DNA of 11,699 bases from contig JABJFP010000116.1 of assembly GCA_018662715.1 (NCBI GenBank), positions 1-11,699 of the forward strand, in the 5' to 3' direction. A program made the position numbers and the translations under genes. This DNA comes from Methanobacteriota archaeon. Lineage in GTDB: Archaea > Thermoplasmatota > Poseidoniia > Poseidoniales > Poseidoniaceae. Below are positions 1 through 6,540 of the stretch, piece by piece. The notes under the pieces were generated by a model. That model worked only from the letters and a program-made list of their open reading frames with translations. It did no database searches and had not been told where the DNA came from. The number at the start of each line of letters is the position of its first letter. Position 1 is the stretch's first letter.

Positions 1-138
1 CGAACCGCATTGAAGGTAGCCTTTCATGGTTGAATCTTGAGCGTTACCGCCACACCGAGGACAATCGCCTTCCTCGTTATAGCCGAGGTTATCAACTGCT
101 TCATTCCTTCCTTTCCGCATGCCGCCGAAGCCTGCCAT
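1..138 (-). CDS. Small zinc-ribbon protein, partial (C-terminus beyond window edge)
   Basis: Forty-six codons are visible from an ATG at 138 down to base 1 with no stop, so the gene continues outside the window. The N-terminus is glycine- and arginine-rich (MAGFGGMRKGR). It is followed by an acidic stretch and a CPRCGG knuckle, then about 14 residues later a second CG pair (LQCGS), which looks like a zinc ribbon whose last cysteine lies beyond the edge. A second in-frame ATG at 120 is an alternative start, and the reading frame is closed upstream by a stop. It lies 42 bases after the DUF35 gene on the same strand, so it is probably the third gene of the thiolase operon. Function is unknown. 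It could be a stand-alone zinc-ribbon partner of the preceding protein or an unrelated nucleic-acid-binding ribbon. Confidence 0.55.
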   Translation of the reverse strand, partial: MAGFGGMRKGRNEAVDNLGYNEEGDCPRCGGNAQDSTMKGYLQCGS

Positions 139-180
139 GCGCTTCGGTAAACCTGCCTTTCTAAGAAGCCTTTGCTGGAA

Positions 181-1014
181 TCAAATGATACGTCCTCTTA
201 GGCCGTACCGAATCATGCCTTCTTGGGCATATATGCGTCGAACGACAAGTTCTACTGCATCACCGATTTTGACATCATTTTCTTCATCATCCACCATTAA
301 AAAGACACCTTTAGGGCCATCGTCAAGGTCCAAAAATACTGTCGTCAAGCCACCGAGTAAGGGCGCCCTGAGAGAGAATTCCGAAGGGGCACCTGCTGCA
401 GAAAGTTTGGTCCAGCTCGCTACATTTCCAGTTGGCGTGAGAGAAACTCTCCCATCTTCCCGGTCTCCTTTTTCATTCAACTGTCGGGGAGGCCAAACCA
501 AAAGTTCTCCAAATTGTTGGCCGGATAAAGCCATCCGAGCAACTCCGCCTTCGTTGTACTGTGACCTTGAAACATAAGCCCCTTGACTCACATGGGCTTC
601 TTGGAGTTCCTTTTCCCAAGCACCAGCAATGGCCAGTTGGAAGTCCTCATCCACCTCAACAAAAGTTTCGAGTTCAGGAAGTTCGATTTGAACATCACGT
701 TGGACAAGAACAACCGTCGCATCATCTCCAATGAGCAGATCCCATTTGCAAGAATCATACGTGCTTTCATCGGCCACATCTACATCTGTTGCCATGGTGA
801 AGATTGAACCATTTACACCTTCAGCCAATGAGATACATTCAATCGTGTCACCGAGTGAAACTCGGTGTTGAAGGGCAGCGATTGCTAGTGTAGTGTAATC
901 ACTATCTGCCCCAAAAACACGGTCGTCACCTTTGGAAAACGGAGATTGGATCAAAGTATATGTTTCATCCCAAGCAAGGAGATATCCCTTCCAGACATCG
1001 GTACCCGAAGTCAT
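181..1014 (-). CDS. DUF35 OB-fold protein with unusual N-terminal domain, thiolase partner
   Basis: This is a 277-residue protein. Residues about 190-277 look like the DUF35 OB-fold domain: TGNVASWT, then hydrophobic strands, a DVKIGDAVELVVRR block and a terminal GLRGR. In archaea DUF35 proteins bind thiolases and HMG-CoA synthase and help pass acetoacetyl-CoA between them. The preceding segment (about 164-190) keeps the GxxxxxPPR outline of the rubredoxin-like zinc ribbon that usually precedes this OB fold, but none of the metal-binding cysteines remain. Residues 1-150 are not typical of DUF35 proteins. They faintly recall the start of an HMG-CoA synthase or thiolase fold (SDYTTLAIAAL, later LLIGDDATVVLVQ), but without a catalytic cysteine. 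The start codon overlaps the thiolase stop (ATGA), so the two are translationally coupled and likely form a complex. The DUF35 assignment is fairly sure; the N-terminal one is speculative. Confidence 0.75.
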   Translation of the reverse strand: MTSGTDVWKGYLLAWDETYTLIQSPFSKGDDRVFGADSDYTTLAIAALQHRVSLGDTIECISLAEGVNGSIFTMATDVDVADESTYDSCKWDLLIGDDATVVLVQRDVQIELPELETFVEVDEDFQLAIAGAWEKELQEAHVSQGAYVSRSQYNEGGVARMALSGQQFGELLVWPPRQLNEKGDREDGRVSLTPTGNVASWTKLSAAGAPSEFSLRAPLLGGLTTVFLDLDDGPKGVFLMVDDEENDVKIGDAVELVVRRIYAQEGMIRYGLRGRII

Positions 1015-2183
1015 TGGCGCTCCCTCCCCAAGACATGGACTGCACAGGTTGCTCCCGAGCCGCCCACGTTGTGCGTTAGCGCGGTTTCAGCATCTCGGAC
1101 TTGTCGTCCATCGGCCACTTGCCCCCTCAATTGCTTGAAAACCTCAACGATTTGACCGGTGCCAGTAGCCCCTAGAGGATGTCCTTTGGATTTCAGACCA
1201 CCGCTAGAATTGATGGTCACATCACCTTGATTTAGCATGCCTCTGCCTTCTCTAGCGAATGCACCACCTTGTCCCCGTTGGGCGAAACCTAAGTCTTCCG
1301 TAGCCATAAGCTCCGCAATAGTAAAACAGTCATGAACCTCAGCGAGGTCAATATCTCTGGGCGTGATTCCACTCTGTTGATACGCTCGCTTTGATGCTTC
1401 TGCTGTTGCTTTAAGTTGCGTTATTGAAGGGCGGTCATGAAGGGCAAGGCGGTCTGATGAAGCACCAGAGCCACGAACCCAAACCGGCGTGTCTGTAAAC
1501 TGCTTAACAACATGGTCTGCAGCCAATATCACACAAGATGCCCCATCAGATGTAGGGCAACAGTCGTACAGGGTCAATGGGTCCGCAACCATGAATCCGC
1601 CTGCAGCCTTTTCAAACGATACCTGTTTTTGGATGTGGGCAAGTGGATTCATTGCGCCATGGGCATGGTTTTTCACACTGATGTGAACCAAATCATCGTG
1701 GTTTGAATCAAATTCATGGAAATACCGGCGTGCCATCAATGCGTACGTACCAGGGAATGTAAGACCAGCAAGACGTTCCCATTCGGTATCTCCCGAAACG
1801 CCAAGCCAAAACCGCTTTCGTTCGGGGGTCAAATCATTCATTTTTTCAATTCCACCAGCTACAACAACATCGGCTTGCCCGGATTTGATGGCCATCCAAG
1901 CGTCACGAAATGCGAACCCAGATGAGGCGCAAGCATTCTCTACGCGACGAACAGGAACACCGTCCATTGCCGAGTGCTCGGTGAGTAGAGCAGCAGTATT
2001 TCCGAGTTGAGAACCGCCAAAAGCAATGCTTCCAATAAAGGCCTCATCGATTTGTGAAGGAGAAAAATCTCCGTCAACGCTTTCAAAGGCGTTCAATGCA
2101 GCCTCAGCCCACATTCCTTTGAGCCCGAGTGCGTGATTTCCATATTTTGTCTGACCCGCACCGACTACCGCAACATCAACCAT
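1011..2183 (-). CDS. Thiolase (acetyl-CoA C-acetyltransferase, archaeal/SCP2 type)
   Basis: This 390-residue thiolase-fold enzyme probably condenses two acetyl-CoA to acetoacetyl-CoA at the head of the mevalonate pathway, or cleaves 3-ketoacyl-CoA. The start at 2183 (MVDVAVVGAGQTKYG) matches the usual family N-terminus. A longer frame back to 2243 adds 20 residues that do not look like the family. The nucleophilic cysteine is C85 in NACASSG, the first histidine is H284 in HDCF, and the second is H335 in GGLKSKGHPLGATG. A C-terminal GGSGATC supplies C380. HDCF and KGHPLGATG are typical of the archaeal/SCP2 branch. Pairing with a DUF35 gene by a 4-base overlap is the arrangement seen for archaeal acetoacetyl-CoA thiolase. 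No HMG-CoA synthase gene is in the window, so a role in another acyl-CoA pathway cannot be excluded. Confidence 0.88.
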   Translation of the reverse strand: MVDVAVVGAGQTKYGNHALGLKGMWAEAALNAFESVDGDFSPSQIDEAFIGSIAFGGSQLGNTAALLTEHSAMDGVPVRRVENACASSGFAFRDAWMAIKSGQADVVVAGGIEKMNDLTPERKRFWLGVSGDTEWERLAGLTFPGTYALMARRYFHEFDSNHDDLVHISVKNHAHGAMNPLAHIQKQVSFEKAAGGFMVADPLTLYDCCPTSDGASCVILAADHVVKQFTDTPVWVRGSGASSDRLALHDRPSITQLKATAEASKRAYQQSGITPRDIDLAEVHDCFTIAELMATEDLGFAQRGQGGAFAREGRGMLNQGDVTINSSGGLKSKGHPLGATGTGQIVEVFKQLRGQVADGRQVRDAETALTHNVGGSGATCAVHVLGRERQ

Positions 2184-2299
2184 AAACGGGGCGAAAGGGT
2201 GGCGGCATTTCATACACTCGCTGGAAGTTAACGATATTTCCAAGTTGTGTATTTGAGTTGGTTCCCTGCCCGCAGGGTTCTTGAACAGGTCTCGCCCGC
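2184..2299. promoter_or_regulatory. Divergent promoter region between thiolase and kptA
   Basis: This 116-base spacer separates two divergent genes. On the minus strand a TTAA core (2228-2231, in GTTAAC) lies about 46 bases before the thiolase start. On the plus strand GTATTTG (2249-2255) lies about 48 bases before the kptA start. Both spacings match those of the clearer TATA-like boxes before rps12 and the membrane-protein gene in this window. No Shine-Dalgarno match precedes the thiolase. AGGT at 2286-2289 is the only weak candidate for kptA. The assignment comes from position and AT content only. Confidence 0.35.
2264..2277. repeat. Short perfect inverted repeat (CCCTGC-CC-GCAGGG)
   Basis: A 6-base GC-rich palindrome with a 2-base centre sits about 22 bases before the kptA start, near the predicted transcription start. 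It could be a regulator site or a small leader hairpin. The centre is too tight for a stable RNA loop without opening the inner pair, and a 6-base repeat can arise by chance. Confidence 0.3.
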
Positions 2300-3004
2300 A
2301 TGTACAATATGCTACGCCAATGCCGAACCCATGGACACTTCTCCGGAACCAACTGCGCCGTTTGTAACGAAGAGGGTAAATTCATCATGAGCGACAAAGA
2401 AGCCAACTCACTCGGTCGCATCCTTGCCCTCGTTTTGCGCCATGCTCCTGAAAAATTCAATGTTGAGATGGACATCAACGGATGGGTTAACGCTCGAGAA
2501 CTTTCCGAAGCAATCGGTAAGCAACGACGTCATTACCACTGGCTGCGAGCCTGGCATTTTGAAGCAATTTCAAACGCTGATGACAAAGGACGCTACCAAG
2601 TTGAAAACGGTATGATCCGAGCAACATATGCACATTCGATTGAAATTGACCTTGACCTTCCAACAGATGATATCCCTGAAGGACTATACTTCCCATGTTC
2701 ACCAGACGATGTCGCAACCTTGCTCGAGTTCGGCCTGACCGCTGGCGACCGAAAGAACGTCCATTTGTCCCGAACGATCCCAAATGCAATGGAAGCAGGA
2801 CACGTTCATATTCACCGCCCAGCAATTCTTGAAGTTGATACTTCCCGAGCAATTGCAGATGGACACACCATTTACCGTGCTGGAAAAACTGTATTCCTAA
2901 CCGATGAAGTCCCCGGCGAATACCTTTACCAGGTAGAAGCAGATGACCCATTGCTCCTTGAGATTGTTGCTCAATGGGAGCAAGAAGAAGCAGAAGAGGA
3001 ATGA
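2300..3004 (+). CDS. kptA: RNA 2'-phosphotransferase (Tpt1/KptA family) with N-terminal zinc site
   Basis: This 234-residue protein belongs to the family that moves an RNA 2'-phosphate to NAD+, giving ADP-ribose 1'',2''-cyclic phosphate and nicotinamide. It starts with a zinc-binding segment seen in many archaeal members (C8, H11, C19, C22: CRTHGHF...CAVC). The RNA-binding winged-helix lobe follows, with LGRILALVLRH holding the RH pair (R47-H48) matching catalytic Arg-His of yeast Tpt1, and GMIRATYAHS at 104-113. The NAD-binding lobe begins near residue 130 (YFPCSPDD), with RKNVHLS at 151-157 and a C-terminal GEYLY. The tail is very acidic (EQEEAEEE). In archaea the physiological substrate is unclear because tRNA splicing by RtcB leaves no 2'-phosphate. 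Removal of stray 2'-phosphates or ADP-ribosylation of RNA ends are the usual suggestions. The second ATG at 2309 is an alternative start. Confidence 0.88.
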   Translation: MYNMLRQCRTHGHFSGTNCAVCNEEGKFIMSDKEANSLGRILALVLRHAPEKFNVEMDINGWVNARELSEAIGKQRRHYHWLRAWHFEAISNADDKGRYQVENGMIRATYAHSIEIDLDLPTDDIPEGLYFPCSPDDVATLLEFGLTAGDRKNVHLSRTIPNAMEAGHVHIHRPAILEVDTSRAIADGHTIYRAGKTVFLTDEVPGEYLYQVEADDPLLLEIVAQWEQEEAEEE

Positions 3005-3005
3005 A

Positions 3006-3344
3006 TCACTTCTTTTCTTGACCGCAAGCCGGACAGAAGTCCAGGTCGTTCTCGAGGATTGTATTGCATGAACTGCAATGCGAATGGCCTGTCATCAATG
3101 CCTCAACCTTGAATGGAGCAGGTGTTTTTTGTTCCACCGCTTCCTTCTCAACAAGAAGGATAGGATCAATACCGTGACGTTGGAGTTCTGCAACTCTATT
3201 TTTGTAAATGATTGCTTCTTGCAATGCGGATTCCAACTGCCAGAGCCTATTTTCTCGCTCCTCTCCATCTGCAATTGTGCGAGCCTCTTCAATGCAGACT
3301 TGCAAGTGTCGCATGAATTCGTCAACATTCGGTTCGTCCGCCAT
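3006..3344 (-). CDS. Small coiled-coil/zinc-ribbon protein of unknown function
   Basis: This 112-residue protein has its start chosen at MADEPNVDEF. An ATG at 3371 would add nine residues (MRQGGRAVD). Residues about 5-57 are charged and helical with heptad-like spacing (ARTIADGEERENRLWQLESA), consistent with a short coiled coil or helical hairpin. The C-terminus is a zinc ribbon: C90, C93, C104 and C107 in the pattern CSSC-x10-CPAC. No catalytic motif is visible. The stop codon is separated from the kptA stop by a single base on the opposite strand, so the two genes converge tightly. It faces away from the isopentenyl phosphate kinase gene. The ribbon suggests a nucleic-acid- or protein-binding adaptor, which is inference only. 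Confidence 0.72.
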   Translation of the reverse strand: MADEPNVDEFMRHLQVCIEEARTIADGEERENRLWQLESALQEAIIYKNRVAELQRHGIDPILLVEKEAVEQKTPAPFKVEALMTGHSHCSSCNTILENDLDFCPACGQEKK

Positions 3345-3434
3345 GTCAACGGCTCGTCCGCCTTGCCTCATGAATGCTTGGAATCATCTGCAAACATGCG
3401 GTACGCTCATGGCGCAAGCAATCCTCCACCGTCT

Positions 3435-4274
3435 ATGCGAGAGCGTGTGGTCATCAAGTGGGGCGGTGGACTCATCACAAAGAAAGATGTCCTCAAGCAA
3501 CCTCATTTGGAAATCATCGGGAGTTTGGCAGATCAAATTCTCGAGTGTAATCTACTTGGAATTGATGTTATTCTCGTCCATGGAGCAGGTTCATTTGGCC
3601 ATTTGAAAGCAAAGAAATACCGCCTGGCAGATGGACGACTCGATTTACCCGATGCACGCATCTTGGGGGCGATGACACAAGATGAAGCTATTTTGGAGGT
3701 TCGAAACGACATGCTAGAACTCAACCAGCACATCATGGAGGCACTAACATTACGGGATATTTCAGCGGTGTCTCTACCACCGCACCAATGGGCCAACGGA
3801 ACAGGTGCCGAATTCAAGGGTTCCCTAGAGCACTTTATTCAGGCACCAAAAGGAATCACAATGGTCACTTTTGGTGATGTGGTTGCATGTCAAGGTGAGA
3901 AAGAATTTGGAATTTTATCGGGGGATGACTTAGTTGCACGACTTGCCATAGAAGTGCCTCATGTATCACGCCTTATCTTTGCAATAGGTGGAGTAGATGG
4001 AGTCTTGGCAGTGCCACCAATACTTGCTGGACCGGAAGATCTCATTGAGGTACTTACTCCAGACCGCGTGTTTGACGGAGAACATGAATCTGCAATTGAT
4101 GTAACAGGTGGAATCGGACTCAAGGTCGAAAGAGGATTCTATGTGGCCGAACACGGGATTGACGTCATTATGGTTAATGGTGGATTCCCGTCACGTGTTT
4201 TGGATGCTTGTGCTGGCCGTTTAGTAAGAGGCACGAAATTATCTCCCTCCAACTCAAATTCCAAACATCAGTAG
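3435..4274 (+). CDS. Isopentenyl phosphate kinase (IPK)
   Basis: This 279-residue amino-acid-kinase-fold protein is predicted to phosphorylate isopentenyl phosphate to isopentenyl diphosphate with ATP, the last step of the archaeal mevalonate route. The N-terminal phosphate loop VVIKWGGGLITKK (residues 5-17) and HGAGSFGH (49-56) fit the family; H56 corresponds to the histidine that marks IPK in Methanocaldococcus. The nucleotide-binding side shows GILSGDDLVARLA and DVTGGIGLKVE. Family length is about 260, so this is slightly long at the C-terminus, which ends in a serine/asparagine-rich tail. The open frame continues upstream to 3078, but that part overlaps the opposite-strand zinc-ribbon gene and has no family resemblance. 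An ATG at 3396 (MRYAHG) is the other plausible start. The next gene begins 47 bases downstream on the same strand and uses the product, so the pair is likely an operon. Confidence 0.9.
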   Translation: MRERVVIKWGGGLITKKDVLKQPHLEIIGSLADQILECNLLGIDVILVHGAGSFGHLKAKKYRLADGRLDLPDARILGAMTQDEAILEVRNDMLELNQHIMEALTLRDISAVSLPPHQWANGTGAEFKGSLEHFIQAPKGITMVTFGDVVACQGEKEFGILSGDDLVARLAIEVPHVSRLIFAIGGVDGVLAVPPILAGPEDLIEVLTPDRVFDGEHESAIDVTGGIGLKVERGFYVAEHGIDVIMVNGGFPSRVLDACAGRLVRGTKLSPSNSNSKHQ

Positions 4275-4321
4275 AGAACTCTTCATGTAGCGACCGCGCT
4301 CACCATGGATGAGGACTGAAC

Positions 4322-6073
4322 ATGGCGGGCTACGGTATTGATGACGTCCCCACTCTTACCTTGGATGAGGGCCAAAGGAAAAACTTGGTTTCCGAAGATC
4401 AAACCCAAGCTGAATTGATGGCTGAGGCAGTGATTCAAGTCTCTGAAAACGATCAGGTCATCGGGCCCATTTCCAAATTGGATTCACATTCTGGCGCCGG
4501 TGAATATCATCGGGCATTTAGCGTTCTTCTCTTCAACTCAAACAACGAACTGTTGCTCCAAAGGCGTTCCATGGACAAAGTAACGTTTCCGGGAGTATGG
4601 GCAAATTCATGTTGCTCTCACCCTCTTCACAGCGAAGAGGAACTTGACGAAACGAACGCAATGGGTGTCAAGCGTGCAGCAGTACGCAAATTGGAACAAG
4701 AATTAGGTATCTCACCAGATTCCATCTCAATCGATGATTTTGTGTTTATGACGAAGATGAGATATTCATCCCGAATGAATCAAGAATGGATTGAGCGTGA
4801 ATTGGACCATATTTTGGTGATACAAGCAGATGTAGATGTTAACCCCAACACCAATGAGGTGTCTGAAGTGATGTGGGTGAACAGAGACCAGCTTGAAATG
4901 ATGCTCCTTGAAGAGCGTGCCGCAGAAGAAGCAGTAGCGCCGTGGTTCCGTTGTATTGCAGCGCGAGTTATGAACCCCAATTGGTGGGCCGCAATTGGAA
5001 ATGTAGCCGAACTAGAAGCAATGAGCGACGATGAAATTCACGACATGGGTGATGTAAGCCACATGCTGCCAAATGCGATTGGAGCTGACCTCATTACATC
5101 AATTAGGGAAGTTAAACCTCTCGTTGAACAACGTATAGAGTCCAGTTTGCGTGCATCACGCCACCCACGCCTTGCAGATGCAATGATGCACCTCATTGAA
5201 GGCGGTGGAAAGAGAATGCGAGCCACATTGCCATGGTTGGTAGCAAAAGCAGTGGGAGACACTCATTCGGGGCTCCTTGATATTGGTGCAGCCATTGAAA
5301 CAGTCCACAACTTTACCCTTGTCCACGACGATATCATGGATGATGACGAAGTGCGACGTGGCCGAAATGCTGTTCACATTGAATATGATATGCCCACGGC
5401 AATCAATGCAGGAGATGCAATGCTTGCTATTGCGTTTGAGCGATTGGTACAAGCAGAAAATTTGGACCCACATGATGTTGCTCCACTCGTAAACAGAATT
5501 GCTTGGATGGTCCGACGTGTAAGCGAGGGTCAACAACTGGACATTGAATTTGAAGACCGGCTTAACGTTTCAGAAGAAGATTACTTGGAAATGATTGAAG
5601 GGAAAACCGCTGTGATGTTCCTCACCTGTGCAGAGATCGGCGCTCGTGTTTCTGGTGCTGATGATGAGGTCATTCAATTGATGGCACAATGGGGGCTAGC
5701 AGTGGGATTATGCTTCCAATTGATGGATGACTTAATCGATGTACTCTCTGATTCTGCCACATTAGGGAAACCAGCAGGCTCAGATGTTGCTCAAGGTAAG
5801 CGAACACTGATGGTGATTCACGCCCTTCAACAACCTGATTCTGAGGCGAAAGAAATTTTGCTGAAGGTCTTGGGTAAAGGTGAAGATGTTGCCCCTGAGG
5901 ATTTACAGGCAGGACTTAACGCTCTGGAGGATTTGGGCTCAATTGCCTATGCTCGTGAAAAAGCGGTAGCATACCATGCTGAGGCACACGCATGCCTTGA
6001 CCGCTTAGGAGATGGACCTGCCATGGTCGCACTAAGAGAGCTTACGGATTTCCAACTTGCTCGGATTCATTGA
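4322..6073 (+). CDS. Fused type I isopentenyl-diphosphate isomerase and geranylgeranyl-diphosphate synthase
   Basis: This is one 583-residue chain with two complete enzymes. Residues about 30-225 form a Nudix-type (type I) isomerase that turns IPP into DMAPP: EYHRAFSVLLFN (61-72), TFPGVWANSCCSHP (88-101, catalytic cysteine about C98), GVKRAAVRKLEQELGI (115-130), and metal/acid glutamates in WIERELDHIL (157-164). Residues about 262-583 form a trans-prenyltransferase with GGGKRMR (294-300), first aspartate motif D336-D337-x-x-D340, GKTA (428-431) and second motif D469-D470-x-x-D473. Phe at position -5 from the first motif, with no insertion in it, fits archaeal GGPP synthases, so the expected product is C20 GGPP for ether lipids. 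The linker (about 227-262) is acidic. GAGG lies 8 bases before the ATG. Joining the domains would let IPP, DMAPP and GGPP be handled by one protein. Confidence 0.92.
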   Translation: MAGYGIDDVPTLTLDEGQRKNLVSEDQTQAELMAEAVIQVSENDQVIGPISKLDSHSGAGEYHRAFSVLLFNSNNELLLQRRSMDKVTFPGVWANSCCSHPLHSEEELDETNAMGVKRAAVRKLEQELGISPDSISIDDFVFMTKMRYSSRMNQEWIERELDHILVIQADVDVNPNTNEVSEVMWVNRDQLEMMLLEERAAEEAVAPWFRCIAARVMNPNWWAAIGNVAELEAMSDDEIHDMGDVSHMLPNAIGADLITSIREVKPLVEQRIESSLRASRHPRLADAMMHLIEGGGKRMRATLPWLVAKAVGDTHSGLLDIGAAIETVHNFTLVHDDIMDDDEVRRGRNAVHIEYDMPTAINAGDAMLAIAFERLVQAENLDPHDVAPLVNRIAWMVRRVSEGQQLDIEFEDRLNVSEEDYLEMIEGKTAVMFLTCAEIGARVSGADDEVIQLMAQWGLAVGLCFQLMDDLIDVLSDSATLGKPAGSDVAQGKRTLMVIHALQQPDSEAKEILLKVLGKGEDVAPEDLQAGLNALEDLGSIAYAREKAVAYHAEAHACLDRLGDGPAMVALRELTDFQLARIH

Positions 6074-6530
6074 GAATTGAAACCAGTTGACCGACATTGA
6101 CCGTACCCGCCTTGATAACAGATGCGTACCATCGGGTTTGGCTAGCATCTCGCTTGTGGCTGAGTGCGGTAAATCCTTCATTGAGAAATGATGCTTTGAT
6201 GGTCTTACATGGTGGGGCTGGGCCCGTAATCTCTAACGTAACAGTTTCAAAATCCAAAATCACACCGGTCTTGAGTGAATTCGCCTCTAAACCATGGATG
6301 AGAATATTTTCACCAGTAGAACCAGGACCAATAGGGTGGCCCTCTGAACGTAGTCTTGTCAATACAGAGTCGAGTAACAAACACACTGCTCTTGTTGGCC
6401 CACCATGATGCTTGAGATCGTTTTGGCGATCCCCGACACAACCTGTACGAGAAACGACTAGCGTGTCCACTGCAAGTTTTGGAACTCCTCCGTTGGGGTT
6501 GGCAAATAACCCAAGAATTCTGGGTTCCAT
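6042..6530 (-). CDS. MOSC-domain protein
   Basis: This 162-residue stand-alone MOSC domain is related to the C-terminal domain of molybdenum cofactor sulfurase and to YiiM-type proteins. Family features in order are NPNGGVPK (11-18), TGCVGDRQNDLKHHGGPTRAVC (29-50), GHPIGPGSTGENILIHGLE (64-82) and PAPPCKTI (104-111), whose C108 is the conserved cysteine thought to carry sulfur or bind the cofactor. SHKRD and RWYASVIKAGTVNVGQ near the end also fit. The start at 6530 (MEPRILGLF) was chosen because the family begins there; the longer frame to 6644 lies inside the EF-2 gene. It begins 10 bases after the EF-2 stop, so it is probably read from the same transcript. Its last 32 bases overlap the 3' end of the opposite-strand isomerase/prenyl synthase gene. 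The substrate is unknown. Confidence 0.85.
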   Translation of the reverse strand: MEPRILGLFANPNGGVPKLAVDTLVVSRTGCVGDRQNDLKHHGGPTRAVCLLLDSVLTRLRSEGHPIGPGSTGENILIHGLEANSLKTGVILDFETVTLEITGPAPPCKTIKASFLNEGFTALSHKRDASQTRWYASVIKAGTVNVGQLVSILNESEQVGNP

Positions 6531-6540
6531 GGAGTCAACC

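Noticed and set aside
2184..2243. 20-residue N-terminal extension of the thiolase with a CxxC pair (ECMKC)
   Set aside because: The family starts at MVDVAVVGAG and a TATA-like core lies within the extension. A lone CxxC is not enough for a zinc site.
2487..2951. 154-residue minus-strand frame inside kptA
   Set aside because: It is the complement of a well-supported gene, has no recognisable domain and has a repetitive leucine/glycine-rich composition typical of a shadow frame.
3078..3434. Upstream extension of the isopentenyl phosphate kinase frame to a 398-residue protein
   Set aside because: The extra 119 residues are antisense to the zinc-ribbon gene, are cysteine-rich without pattern and have no kinase-family resemblance. 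The kinase motif begins right after the ATG at 3435.
5156..5536. 126-residue minus-strand frame inside the isomerase-prenyl synthase gene
   Set aside because: It lies wholly opposite the prenyl synthase aspartate-motif region, which is clearly coding on the plus strand; no family resemblance.
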